Of a DNA stretch of 64,000 bases, positions 35,538-47,100 are shown piece after piece. Each line of letters starts with the position of its first letter. The stretch's first letter is position 1. Both the position numbers and the translations under genes were made by a program. Origin of the DNA: Holacanthus passer. Its lineage: Eukaryota > Chordata > Actinopteri > Pomacanthidae. The stretch spans positions 5,014,501 through 5,078,500 of the forward strand of contig JAFREQ010000017.1 in assembly GCA_025331565.1 (NCBI GenBank), read 5' to 3'. The notes below the pieces were generated by a model. That model did not search any database. It worked only from the letters and a program-made list of their open reading frames with translations, and was not told the origin of the DNA.

Positions 35538-37663
35538 GTCACTATTCCACTAATGCAGCATGGGAAACCTTCTCCTCACCATACTGGGGAGAAACAGAGC
35601 AGGCACAAGTCAGTCGCTGACAGACACTTACGTTGGTGTGAAATGACTTTGCTATCGCCTATTTTCACATCCAGTACAGTTTGACCTTTTGCAAATGGCA
35701 GCTTGTAATAAACTGACATCATGGTTCTATAAAAGCTGGCTGTGTACACCCTGCAGCTAGCAAAGAGCTGAGATGGAGCTGGAAAAAATGCAAATGGAAA
35801 ATGTTTTTTACCCTGAATTAGAAAAAAGCACACACATGCAGCATGATGGCGGGCTGCAAACCAACCAGTTATCTTCCTCAAACTCACACAGTAAAACAGC
35901 ACATGTCCTCTGCTGAACATGTTTTAGTAGGTAATACTGTAAAAAGCTAGACCCAAAACAAAATCAAAAGCATTGCTCCTGAATCCAAATGCATTCTAAT
36001 GTAGAAGAGGCCTGTCATCTTGTTGAATAACTGCTCACATAAAGGAGTGTTCAACATGTCCAAGACAGCACTTTAGCTCACAGACAAGCTCAGTCCAAAA
36101 ACCCCTTAGACAGTTATAAAGACTGTCCCACTAAAAGTCAAGTCAACTTTAGGCACTTCAACCGTGGTAGTGATGAATCATACACCATCTGCAAAATGAT
36201 GCATAAACCATAAGAAAACCCAGTTACTGGTCAGACTTGGAGTCTGCCTGGAATCTTTATTTTTAATACATAAAACTTAGAAGCTAGAACTAGGGAATGT
36301 TTGGCTTCGTCAAAGGATTAATCAATTATCAAAATGAATTTTCTGATGAGTCAGCTGACGAGTTGTTTAAGCTCTGGTGATATGGCTCTGGCCTTTGTTG
36401 CAGCAGTCACCAGCTGAAACATGTTGGTTTATATCAGAGGTATTACACAAAGAAGCAGTGTTCACAACAAGGACATAACAGAACTTAGGCAAACATTCAT
36501 GCCTCCATCAGCCAATACCCAAAGCCAAAGTGTCAGATAAATGGAAATGAAAATAATGGTTGGTTGCTGCCCAACTGTAGATTTTAAACCTCATCTCTTC
36601 TTTGGATCTCATATGTAATTTTCTTGGGGTTTAGTCACGTTGGCCATTTTGCAGATTCATCATTGATTTGCAGACTTGTTATAGTGGTACAATCCTAATG
36701 ACTGAATTCTCTGGAGCTTTTTAGATTAAGCTTAATGGTGAGGTAAAGTGCTGTCTTGGGCAACTTGCGTTTATGTAAAGCACATATTCAATAAAACTCC
36801 CAGCTTTTCCATCTGATCTAAATTAAAACGCATTTGTCTGCAGGAGCAAAGCTTCTCTGCAGACTTGGGTCCATCTTCATCCTCCGTGTCCCACAGGATG
36901 ACGCAGTGGAGTGACTCTTGTTAGAAGCACGGAAGGAAAAGAGGATCTTCATTAATGCAGAGTGGATAATGTGACCTTTTCCACAGACACAGGTCACACT
37001 TACCGTGTGGAGCTATGCCATCGTCCCCAGCTAACGCCTAATTTAGCCTTTGTCAGATTTCTAAAGGGGTCGAATTACATGTTTAATACAGTCTTCTATT
37101 GAGCTGGTTAACTTTCAGACAGCCCGTCGTAGCTACGCAACATTAGCCATCTGTCTAGCAATCCAGCCCTAATCTGCTGTAGTTTAAAACAGCTGCTAAC
37201 CATCTAATAAAGGTAACGTTAGCTGGACTATTTCAGCAAGCTAACGCAAACTGGACTGACTGCGGGACCATTATATGTCCATTAGCGGGAATCAAAAATG
37301 GTGAAATTACATCGTTCAATAGGTTAGCTCGAGTCAAGCACCACAATAAATAAGGAGCCTCTTTGTGCTTATTGTGACCAGGCCAGCTGGTTAGCAAACT
37401 TCAGCTTTTCATTGACGAAACCCGCGGGCGCGAGCCGGATTAAAGAGGATCATACTTACTCCTCACGAATCTACGAGTAAGGAAACTTCATTTTGTGGAG
37501 ATATAACGTCGATATTGTTTTTAAAGATGAACAGACCATCCCCAGTGTGTTGATCCTCCGTGCTGCTGTCCGGCTACGGCAGCAACATTTATCGGGCATG
37601 CGCAAACGGAAAGGACCCCTGTTCTGCATTTAGGCGTCAACGACAAACGCCTGTCCAATAATG
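35538..37663 (-). promoter_or_regulatory. fam222b 5' UTR introns and promoter
   Basis: No coding exon supported. The far end, about 37380-37640, looks like the promoter: ACCCGCGGGCGCGAGCCGG (around 37420-37440), an NRF1-like GCATGCGCA at 37596-37604 and a CCAAT at about 37655. The 1.8 kb between this and the first coding exon is probably a 5' UTR intron. Several GCTAGC/GTTAGC motifs occur at 37020-37260, as they do near the cep295/med17 promoter. Confidence 0.5.
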
Positions 37664-37726
37664 CTCCTCCTCCTCCTCCTCCTCCTCCTCCTCCTCCTCC
37701 TGCTGCTTCTTCTTCTTCTTCTTCGA
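37664..37726. repeat. (CTC)n-(CTT)n triplet repeat at fam222b promoter
   Basis: About 63 bp: roughly 12 CTC units, a short interruption CTGCTG, then about 6 CTT units. Strict purine/pyrimidine strand asymmetry. It lies between the fam222b promoter and the slc35f2 3' end. Confidence 0.95.
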
Positions 37727-37842
37727 TGATTGGCAGACCAGGTTGCAGGTGCAGGTGCATTACCGCCGCCTACTAACCAAATACTAAAACTAAAACTACC
37801 ACTAACTAAATTATCAATAACAATAACAATGGATTCATTTGT

Positions 37843-37848
37843 TTTTAT
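37843..37848 (-). terminator. candidate slc35f2 polyadenylation signal
   Basis: Plus-strand TTTATT (minus AATAAA) 160 bases beyond the slc35f2 stop. It would end the slc35f2 transcript only about 200 bp upstream of the fam222b promoter. Confidence 0.4.
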
Positions 37849-38007
37849 TTGTATTTGCTGTTTTACTTCACATCTGTTCACATTCACATTCATTTCTACA
37901 TTATGCATTTCTATATGTGCTGTGTGGCTTTGTATAAAAGCAAAACTCAATAAATAAATGTTTTTAAAATATACATAAGACATATTGACAGTTTTTTGTG
38001 CTGCTGT

Positions 38008-39769
38008 TCACATTTTAGTGCTGCGTCCAACAGCAACAACATCTTCTTCATCGTTCCCTCGTCCGAGGCTCTGTGATGGCCCTGAAGCTCTCTTCTTCCT
38101 CTCCTCTTCCTCCCATCCCTCCTCCTTCCCTCCATCCCCCTGCTGCCTCCCTTCATCCTCCTCCTCCTCCTCCTCCTCAGTGGTTATCCTCACAGTCACT
38201 TCCTGGTTGATGATGTCATCCTGAGTGGCCACAGGATTGTCATAATAACCTTCCTCACAGATGGAGGAGGAAGAGGAGGAGGAAGAGGAGGCGTCAGGGT
38301 CTGTGTGGTCAGCAAGTGTTGGAGGCACGATGTTGAAGGTGATGAAGCCAATGAGGATGATCACCAGGGAGACCAGGTAGAGTCCAGAGAACTGAGGCGG
38401 GGCAGAGAGTTGACAGGTTAAATTTAATCACATGAACAAAGGTGATGTTGATCCACTTCATGTACGACTGCTGGAGGTAATTCTGTAAGATCCATCATAT
38501 TTTTCAACTTTAAATAACTGATTTTTTGGCCTCTTGGGGGCAGCACAAAAAAAGCTATGAACACAACATTGACATATCATCAGCTCTCAAGTTGATATGG
38601 TGAATGTGGTGAACAGCAGAGCAACGTGATCATTTACTTGGAGCTGTGTTTGTGTCACCTGATGAAGTCCAATATTCTCTCTCTTTTGACTCTGATTTGG
38701 TCTCTACCAGCCCCTGAAGGAAATATCTGGCTCTTTAGCTGCATGTCAACCCCTCTCTCTCCCCTGTCCCGTCTCTCTTTGCCTTAAATCTCAGTTTAAC
38801 ACATGGATTTAGGGATTTATGACATTGCAACTAGTTTGGAGCCGATTGGGATCCAATATGAAATTTACACAAGTGCGATGAGGAAACTTAAAACCTCCAG
38901 TGCACAAACATTGAGACTTGACTGTCAGTGGCGTGAAGACATCTTTTGTCCAGTAGGTTAACTTTTGAAATGAACAGCATTTGCATATTCAGGATTTTTC
39001 AATGTCAGGAGGAGGAGATTTAGTCTAAGAATTTTGATCAAAACGTAAATTATTTTTTATATGTTTTAAACATGTCTGGGTTGGATTTTAAATCTGCAAA
39101 TGAAGTGGAACAGACATATAATGTAGCAGAAAACAAAAATATTCAAGTACGTCACTTGAGTAAATGAATTTAATTACCTTTCCCTGGCTGGTTCATTGAG
39201 CAGCTCACGTCAGGGAAAGCACATGATGAAATAACCTGTTTGAGTTGTTTAAAGGTCATTTAAAGGATGTTGGACTAACAAGTTTATGAACTGTATATGT
39301 GCCTGCAGCTGTGTTAAAACACATGCAACTGGGACTTTAACCTTATTATTGTTCGTTAATGCTGCTATGTCACCTTAACATTCGGCAGGTCATTGTGACC
39401 CAGAGAGGGAGGGCGAGAAGAACACTATGATTGTGTTTGCTGGAGAAAAGGAACCTGAACTTGAGACATTGTCCTTAAAGGATGAATCAGCTGATATATA
39501 TGGCGGCTCCTGATTTGTACAGTCTTTGGGTGTCTCTCAGGCTCATTGGTTCCTACTGATCAATGTCACTCAAACAGGAGGAAATAGTGCATTTGTTGGG
39601 GACTATTTTCAGCGGCGCATGAATCCACACCTGGTGCTCTAATGAGTATTTGAGGCAGCAGTTTAATAGTTTTTGGACAACAATGACACAGAGGAAGTTA
39701 TATCCAGCTATAGATACACAGACAACACTTGTTAGTAGATACATTCATGGTTAGTTTTAGGTCTTGGCC

Positions 39770-39817
<48 letters not shown>

Positions 39818-42800
39818 CACATTGTACTGGAAGAGGAAGATCCCACAGAAGAGGCTGAAGAGGTCAGCGGTGAGCAGGGAGAGGTTGACAGAGGTGGCGC
39901 TGCTCAGCTTCACCACTATGGACATACAGCTGTACAGAGTGTACATACACAGGGCGTAGCCAGAGAACAGGAGGCCTGAGAGGAGAGACGTTAGAAACTG
40001 TTAGAGGATAGAGGAATTTCCCAGTTTGAGACAAATAAAGTACCACTATCTGTCTATCTAGAGGTGTCCCTCTGCATGAAAGTGTTTTGGTTCGTCTGTG
40101 ATATAAAAGGGACAAATTTAATTAGCGGTCTTTCAGCTCCAGATTACCTGTTGCCCCTTCATGCTGAAATTGATTTTTACAACAAGGGAAATTGCTGAGA
40201 CTATGAAGAAAACTTCAGGCTTTTTAGATCTGTATCTATCTTTACAACAAAGATGGTTTTCATTGTAAAATGAAATGAATCAAGAGAAGTGAAATCTTAT
40301 CACGGTCATCTCATCTTATCATCAAAATGTTTCTGTCTAAGATGATTACTGACCGACTTGCCAGCTCCACTGGATGTTTGCGACTTCATGACGTTCCAGC
40401 ACGACCCTGGATAAAAGAAAGTAACCCCAGATTAACCATAATGTTGATGATGAGTCATAAATGAGTCATAAGACGGATCATGCCAGCACACACTTACATC
40501 TGTATGGTGCTGATGATTGTGCCGAACAGGCCCACCATGCCCAGGAACTCCACTCTGCTCAGGTTCTTCACTGTGTATTCCTGACACACGTTAGACACTG
40601 CGTACAGCGTCGCACTGAGCAGCACCAAACCGTCTCCTAACAAGATGTTTGAGGCTGAGGAGAGAAGAGACGTATCATCTCTGTGGCCCAACACTGTTAC
40701 AATAACCCTGATGGTCCTGATGGTGTTACAGTGCTGCTTTGTTTGTCTGTACATCATGTTTTGGAGTGAGTGTAGAAAATATATTTGGTCGGGATGAGCA
40801 ACATGTTGCTGAAGCAGGATGTCTAATATAGAATTTTAGCCTGTAGCTCTGATCACAGAATTATTGGCACAACAAATTAGTTCTTACTGGAGCCCTGGTC
40901 TCGTCCAGCCAGCAGGTCGGCCCCCACCATGGCCCCCACCCCAAGGAGACAGATGCCGACAGCTACAAAGTGGACCGGCCTGTAGCGTGTCTTCAAAACC
41001 CACCAGGACAGTATCAGCAGGACCGGGATCACAAAGCAGTCGAGCAGCTGCAGACAGGAAGACAGAAACACATTTAAATATCAATAAATCCAAAAACACA
41101 CATTTCATTCAAAGCTGAGACTGATATCTCACTGATATCTCTCATCTACACTACAAACAATAATTCTTAGATTAAAAGTCAGTGGAAAACAAAACCAGAA
41201 GAGGTGGACAATAATATGAAGCCAGCTCTGATACGCTATAAAACATTACACAGGAATTTAGTGGAATCAATCAATCTTCTCTCATTGACTTATTGTAAAT
41301 ACGAAGGTTTAATTATTCAATTCAACTAAAAAAATTCACAAATTTACAAAATGTGAGTTCTTCTAACTTGAAGTCTCCCAGGAGCTCATCTGCCTCTCCT
41401 GTATATCAACCCCGGCTCTCTCAGGTTTCTTTAGGGTTCCTAGTGTATAGTTTCCTTGAGTTGTTATTGTAAGATTACTGTTAATCATATTCGTGGTTGT
41501 ACTCATCGTTGGTCATCATACCTCTAGTCTGTGTCTACGTTTGGATCCACATTGCAAACCCTAACAGCCTGTCAACTTGAAAAATGAATGCACTGATAAG
41601 AGTTCATTAAACTCATTACATTTAAAGATTAAGTCTTTAAAGACACCAAACATGAAAGACACATAGCCACAGCCTATACCCACCTGTACACTGGTGAGGG
41701 TGGTGTATTGGTATGCTTTAACCACAACGTAGTTGGCCTCCACGTCCACCAGTCCCAGCAGAAGGTACTTCCACCATCGCCTTTTCAAAATCTGTAAAAT
41801 ATTGCCATCCCCTGTGTTTTAAAGGGGAACACCCCTGAACTTCAGTACTGACATCTGTTTGTTTCACCACCAATCCTCAGGACAGTTTGACACTGCTGAC
41901 CCACAAATCATAATATAATGCCATGAATTATATCAAACAAATATAAATATTAAATATATATATCATATGTTATATGAATAGAATATCATGTGTATATCTC
42001 TTGGACAATAGTGTCAGATTAGTGTAGTACTTGAGTAAATGTACTTTCCTCCACTGTTGCAATAGTTTATAGCCAGATTTTTGGCACATAACTTGAATTA
42101 TGCAACACTGCAGGTAAAACACAAACATTTAGTGATATTTAAAAGCTATTACTCCTTCGTTACAGGTATTATCTCAGGTGTTCAGACCATTGGTGGTGGT
42201 GTTACCTGTTGCAAAGAGCAGCATGGTGGTGTAGGTGACACACAGCAGCGTGTAGTTAAAGAAGCTCTGCAGCATGGGCGTGTTCACGCGGAAGCTTGTG
42301 GCCAGGTACTGGGAGGTGATGGCCGTCCCACAGACGAGCCCAGCCAGGCCCTGACCCATGGCCAATGTCCTGGCCAACTGCCTGAGAGAGGGAACAGTGG
42401 CATGTCTTTAAAGACCTGTCCAGACTGTAGCTCACATTCCTGAACAACAGGCTACAGTTTTACACTGTTATAAGCAGAGTTCCACTATGAATAACTAATG
42501 AATGATGACAAATGAATAACCTTTTTATCTTTGAACTCTTTTACATATGTTTTTTCATGTACAGGAAATATTGTTTATCACCATTTTAGCAAGATTTGAA
42601 GTAACTTATTACATGTGCAGTGACAAGTCAGTAAGTGAGGAAGAGAGGAAACCTGTCTTCACTTCATTTGTGCTGCTTACTCTGTCATTTTTAACAAACA
42701 AATTACAGAACCATGACGCTGTCGTCTCAGATTTATAGTCGAAAAATCACATTTAGCAGATTGACCTTGTTAAAGAATAAATTACTTCTGCTTGAGTAGA

Positions 42801-43283
42801 TTTTAAATGAGCTACTGTTTTATGTCATATACTGCAGGTATCATCAGATCTATCATACCATTTGCAATCATCTGTGAATACCCCCCTTTAACTTGCAGTG
42901 TAATAACCTAAAATAGAAAAGTTCAATATAATGGAGTAGATACCATAATATAGAAACACTCGTGTAACATGCAAGTATATCAAATTTTTACTTAAGTACT
43001 GTACTTGAGTAAATGTACTTATTTCCACCACTGTTTTTCTTGACCACTAATGTTTACAACAGACTGCTGACTACATGCTGACAGAGCTCGCCTCCAAACA
43101 TACATATAAAGTCATGGACTTCCTTCTCTCTAACACTCCAACATGCGTTTCTTCCTCTCCTCTGTCCACTCACCAGGTGAAAACTTCCTTGGGGTTGAAG
43201 TTCTTCATCCTCTCCATGAGTCCACAGCTTTGGTTTTTGTGAGTCGTGTCTCCGGACGCATCCTCAGACTGTTTCCCAGCCAT
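38008..43283 (-). CDS. slc35f2: slc35f2, solute carrier family 35 member F2
   Basis: Multi-pass transporter of the drug/metabolite (EamA-like) superfamily. Human SLC35F2 imports the drug YM155 and has been reported to carry queuine/queuosine. Exons on the minus strand: 43283-43174, 42381-42206, 41811-41684, 41047-40888, 40654-40498, 40406-40354, 39975-39821, 38391-38008; 1323 nt, 440 aa (human 374). GTAITSQYLA, VNTPMLQSFFNY, RRWWKYLLLGLVDVEANYVV, AYQYTTLTSVQ, FLGMVGLFGTIIS and SATSVNLSLLTADLFSLF follow human SLC35F2; the GTAITSQ and GLFGTIIS forms favour F2 over F1. About ten membrane segments fit residues 40-335. The soluble C tail is long and unusual: nine Ser (348-356), then seven Glu (about 385-391) and acidic/basic repeats to the stop. 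Head-to-head with cul5; the RAB39A gene found between them in human is absent. Confidence 0.92.
39772..39815. repeat. (GT)n microsatellite next to slc35f2 exon 7 donor
   Basis: About 44 bp of pure GT on the plus strand, i.e. (CA)n in the slc35f2 transcript, beginning 5 bases inside the intron after the donor at 39820. CA runs close to donors can act as hnRNP L-dependent splicing elements (general knowledge). Confidence 0.9.
42022..42057 (-). repeat. dispersed repeat, family B (copy 1, fragment)
   Basis: GTAGTACTTGAGTAAATGTA then CTTTCCTCCACTG, the reverse complement of a TGGAGGAAAGTACATTTACT-type sequence. In slc35f2 intron 2. Confidence 0.55.
42985..43033 (-). repeat. dispersed repeat, family B (copy 2)
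   Basis: ACTTAAGTACTGTACTTGAG then TAAATGTACTTATTTCCACC ACTG in slc35f2 intron 1. It is inverted relative to copy 3 at 43608. Confidence 0.6.
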
Positions 43284-43607
43284 GTTGCCACACAAGCGAT
43301 GGAGGAATCCTCTCTGAGTTTAAACTGTTACGAGCTTTTAAATCCTTGACTTTCAGGATGCCAGAGCTGAATGATTAACTGACTCAGGGGGCAAAGTTCA
43401 CTCCTTCACTGATCTGTGTGAGTGTGTGCAGTGTGTTGAAGGTAGCCAGCAGCACTTTAAGATAAGAACTGATGATGAAAGATGAAAATAAAGAAGTCAT
43501 CACCGTGCTTCCTCGTGCTTTCACTCTCAGCTGTTATCTGCTGATGAGATAACAACTCGTGTTGGAGGAAAAGAGCTTCATCAGTGTGGTTTTTTTTATG
43601 GAAATGC

Positions 43608-43740
43608 CAGTGGTGGAAACTAAGTACATTAACTCAACTACTGTACTTCAGTGTGAGGCACTGGTACTTACTACTAGTATCTCCACTTTATACCACTTTA
43701 TACTTGTATTCAACAACATTTTAGAATAAGATATAAAATC
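43608..43740 (+). repeat. dispersed repeat, family B (copy 3, longest)
   Basis: CAGTGGTGGAAACTAAGTAC followed by ATTAACTCAACTACTGTACT and a CCACTTTATACCACTTTATA segment. The order GTGGTGGAAA - AAGTACATTTACTC - TACTGTACTT is that of a very common teleost interspersed repeat. It sits between slc35f2 and cul5. Confidence 0.65.
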
Positions 43741-44127
43741 TAAAATGCAATGCATTGTTAAACATTAAACCAGTAGTTTCCAAAGTTTTTGGCTTGTGAT
43801 TCCTTAAGAAAAGCATTTGGAGCCTATTATAAATGAGGTGCAAGCAAATCACAACAGGACGACATTCAATGAGGGCAGAATACATTTGGATTACAGCAAC
43901 ACAAGAAGTCAGGAAACAGAACTATTTAAATAAAATAAAAAGCTTTGCAAACAATTATGTGAATATTTATGTGTTTAGCGAATGAACTATATTCACAAAT
44001 AAAAAAAAAAACTTGATGTATAAATCTCATCAATGAAGTTCCTCCCTTGTAAAAATTAATATTTATTTTATTGGGTTTTTATCATAGACTGTATAAAACA
44101 GGCTTCTATCTACAAGTTTCACAGTTA

Positions 44128-44167
44128 TGACGTCACCCCGGGCAGCTGTCACACCTGTCTCGCGAGA
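44128..44167 (+). promoter_or_regulatory. cul5 promoter elements: CRE and TCTCGCGAGA
   Basis: A perfect palindromic cAMP-response element TGACGTCA (44128-44135) and a perfect TCTCGCGAGA palindrome (44158-44167, the BANP/ZBTB33-type promoter motif) lie within 70 bp of the cul5 ATG. Both are typical of CpG-type housekeeping promoters. They fall at or just before the inferred start site. Confidence 0.6.
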
Positions 44168-44194
44168 TTCCGCGAGGTGATAAGTTGAAGAAAC

Positions 44195-47100
44195 ATGGCG
44201 ACGTCTAATTTGTTAAAGGTAAGACGCGCTGGAATATATCGTATTTCCCACATTTGTGTGCAGATTTAAACTCTTCGTTTTCATACAGAGTGCAGCTTTA
44301 TGTTTGCTCTGTTAGTGCGTGTTTATATTTGTGCCCTAATGGTGTAAACATGTGAAATAAATGCACAAATAGGTGTGTCTGAAGTCTCAGTTGTCACCGT
44401 TGTCGTTGTTGAGCTCCGGTGTTGTGTCGGAGTCTGTTTCCACACAGATTCTGTCCTCCAGCCTCCGACAGAACAAATCCTCCACAACATGTCTTCTGCT
44501 GGAGCTAAAACCAGCCTGAGTCCGTCTCCGAACCGGCTTCACGGTGACGATGAACCCGTATCATCAGACCTGTGTGGAGCCCTGAACCCGGTCCTGGAGA
44601 TCCTGAGGACTCCGGTCCGACAGGAGAACAAACTTGGACACAACACAGTCCTTCATGTCCTGCAGTCAAACTGAGGACTTCTTCTTTTGGCTAATTGTTG
44701 CTAACGTGCTAGCTCCTTTATTTTGGCTAACGAACCGGCGGTAAACCAAAGAAGCTGACAGATACGGACTGTGTCCACAAAGGCCCCTGAAGCCATGTTA
44801 GCATCTATCCGAGCAGTAAAACGGTTCATAGCTGAGCTGTTTGTGAAGTTAACTGTCCAGGACACGATTAGCCTTCAGTCACTGAGCAGGTAGCTTTACA
44901 TGCTAGCAGGGAGGGGGGCTCTGACAGGCCCCCCCCCGACCCACACCTGGTCCCACACTTGGTCCCACACCTGGTCCCACACTTGGTCCCCCACCTGGTC
45001 CCAGGTTCATGTGAAACAGGCCACAGGTGGACAGAGACCTGCAGGGTCATGATTAAGAACCCGTCCTGTTCTTTCACTCATATCTTGGTGAACTAAATGC
45101 TGATTACAACAGTGGCCTATTGATGCTTTTCAACTCTCCATTATCACAAACTGCTGTTGTCTGGACCATCATTCTCCAAACCTACACAACAAAATGTTTC
45201 TGTAAGGTTTTATGTTATTCTTACTATTCCTGAAGCTATTGTTTGTTATAACTCTGTTTTAAGTTCTGAAATCTAAAAATACCCATCATACATTAAGTTC
45301 TAACATTTTTGTCTGACCACAGCCAAAATATACCCAAAGAATTCATGTTATCACAAATGAAAAAGAAAAACTGAATTTGACAGATTAATCAATAAAAGCA
45401 GTTTATTGAACAAAATGTCAAACATTGTCTGGTTCCAGCTTCTCTAATGTGACGATTTGCTGCTTGTCTGTGATAGAATTATAAATTGAATATCTTCTTG
45501 GTTTTGCACCTCTCAAGTTGTGTCAGGTTGAATGGGGACAGTTGGTGGACAGACATTTTTAGGTCTGTCCGGAGATCCGGGCTCCAGCCCGGCCACTCAA
45601 GGACATTCACAGAGTTGTCCCCCACGTTGTCTTGGCTGTGTGTTTTGGGTCATTGCTCTGTGGAAGATGAACCTTCAGCCCAGGTCCTAGGTTTTCATTA
45701 AGGATAACTTCATTCTTTATGTACAATACCTGTCACAAGTATGGACACTGCTTCTCAGTCTGTAAGCAGACTGTAAGCAGTTCGACCATGAAGGCCTGAT
45801 TGACACAGTCCCCTCTGGACTGTTGATGTTGAGGTGTGTCTGCTACTTTAACTCTGTGAAGCTTGATGTGCGCTCTAATCTGAGGAGCTGTTAGTTGGTT
45901 ATTTCTGAGGCTGGTAACTGTAATGAACTTATCCTCTGCAGCAGACGTCTTTCTTACCTGGGCCGGACCTCATGAGAGCCAGCTTCATCTGTTTGCTGGT
46001 TTTTGTGACTGAAGATACATTTAAAGTTCTTGAAGTTTTCTGGATTGATTGACTTTTCATGTCTTAAAGTAATGATGGACTGTTGAGCAGACCTTGACAT
46101 AATATAGATTGCTGCAGCAATTGAATAGGGCTATTTACTGTATACTAACATTACCCCTGTAAAACAGAACTGACGGTCTCAAACACGTTAAGAAGGCCAG
46201 AAATTCCACTACTTAACTTCTGACGAGGCACACCTGTTAATTAAAAATCATACCAAGTGACGACCTCATAAAGCTGGTTGAGATAATGACTGTCTTAAAG
46301 GTAAACTGTGGTTACTTTAAACAACCTAAAATATAAAACATATTTTGATTTGCTTACTAGATAATTTCATGAGTTCATAGTTTTGATGCCTTCAGCATTG
46401 ATCTGTAAAGAAAAAGCATTGGATGAGAAGGTTTGTCCAAACTGGTGCTGTGAGTCTTTGTGCATCTCTGCATTTCTGTCTCTGTCTTCTCTTGCTTTCT
46501 CTCCTCCAACACCTCCTTTCTCATTGCTGTTTTTCATCCTTCTTCTTCCTCCCACTCCAACTATCCCATCTCTCTCCTCCAGAACAAGGGGTCCCTGCAG
46601 TTTGAGGACAAGTGGGATCTGATGCGGCCCATCGTTCTCAAGCTGCTCAGACAGGAGGCCGTCACCAAGCAACAGTGGTTCGACTTGTTCTCGTAAGAGA
46701 TGCTCTCTGCTCTGTCCCTTAGTTCTTTCTGTCTTATTTAAGAAAGTGCAGTGCAGGATCAGCACAGCTGCTACAACTACTGCAGCTTCAGATCTTGATA
46801 ACAGTTGCCTTGCTTTGAAACCAGAATGGCATAGCAGGCTGCTCACAGGTTACTATTTTGGTGCATTTCAGCCACACACACATGCAATAGACAGGCTTAG
46901 TTTTTACCAACAGGTGTTGTACTTTACAGAATGCCCACACAATGCCATGCATTTGTAGGTAAGCTTGTGGTGGGATAACCTATAAACTGGGATGGAAGTG
47001 TCTTGTTTCCATAGCTTAAGTGCCACAACTTGATGTGCAACAGCCTCTTATAATAGAAAGTTACTTCAGCAGCTAATTTTGAAAGTCTCATTTATAGATT

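Larger units (their letters stand above)
43284..44194. promoter_or_regulatory. divergent slc35f2/cul5 intergenic region
   Basis: Start codons are 912 bp apart on opposite strands. It contains dispersed repeat family B (43608-43740) and a compact cul5 promoter at its right end. No coding exon seen. Confidence 0.55.

Noticed and set aside
36001..37380. Possible extra gene between fam222b coding exons and its promoter.
   Set aside because: No frame longer than chance and no splice-linked coding segments; best read as a 5' UTR intron.
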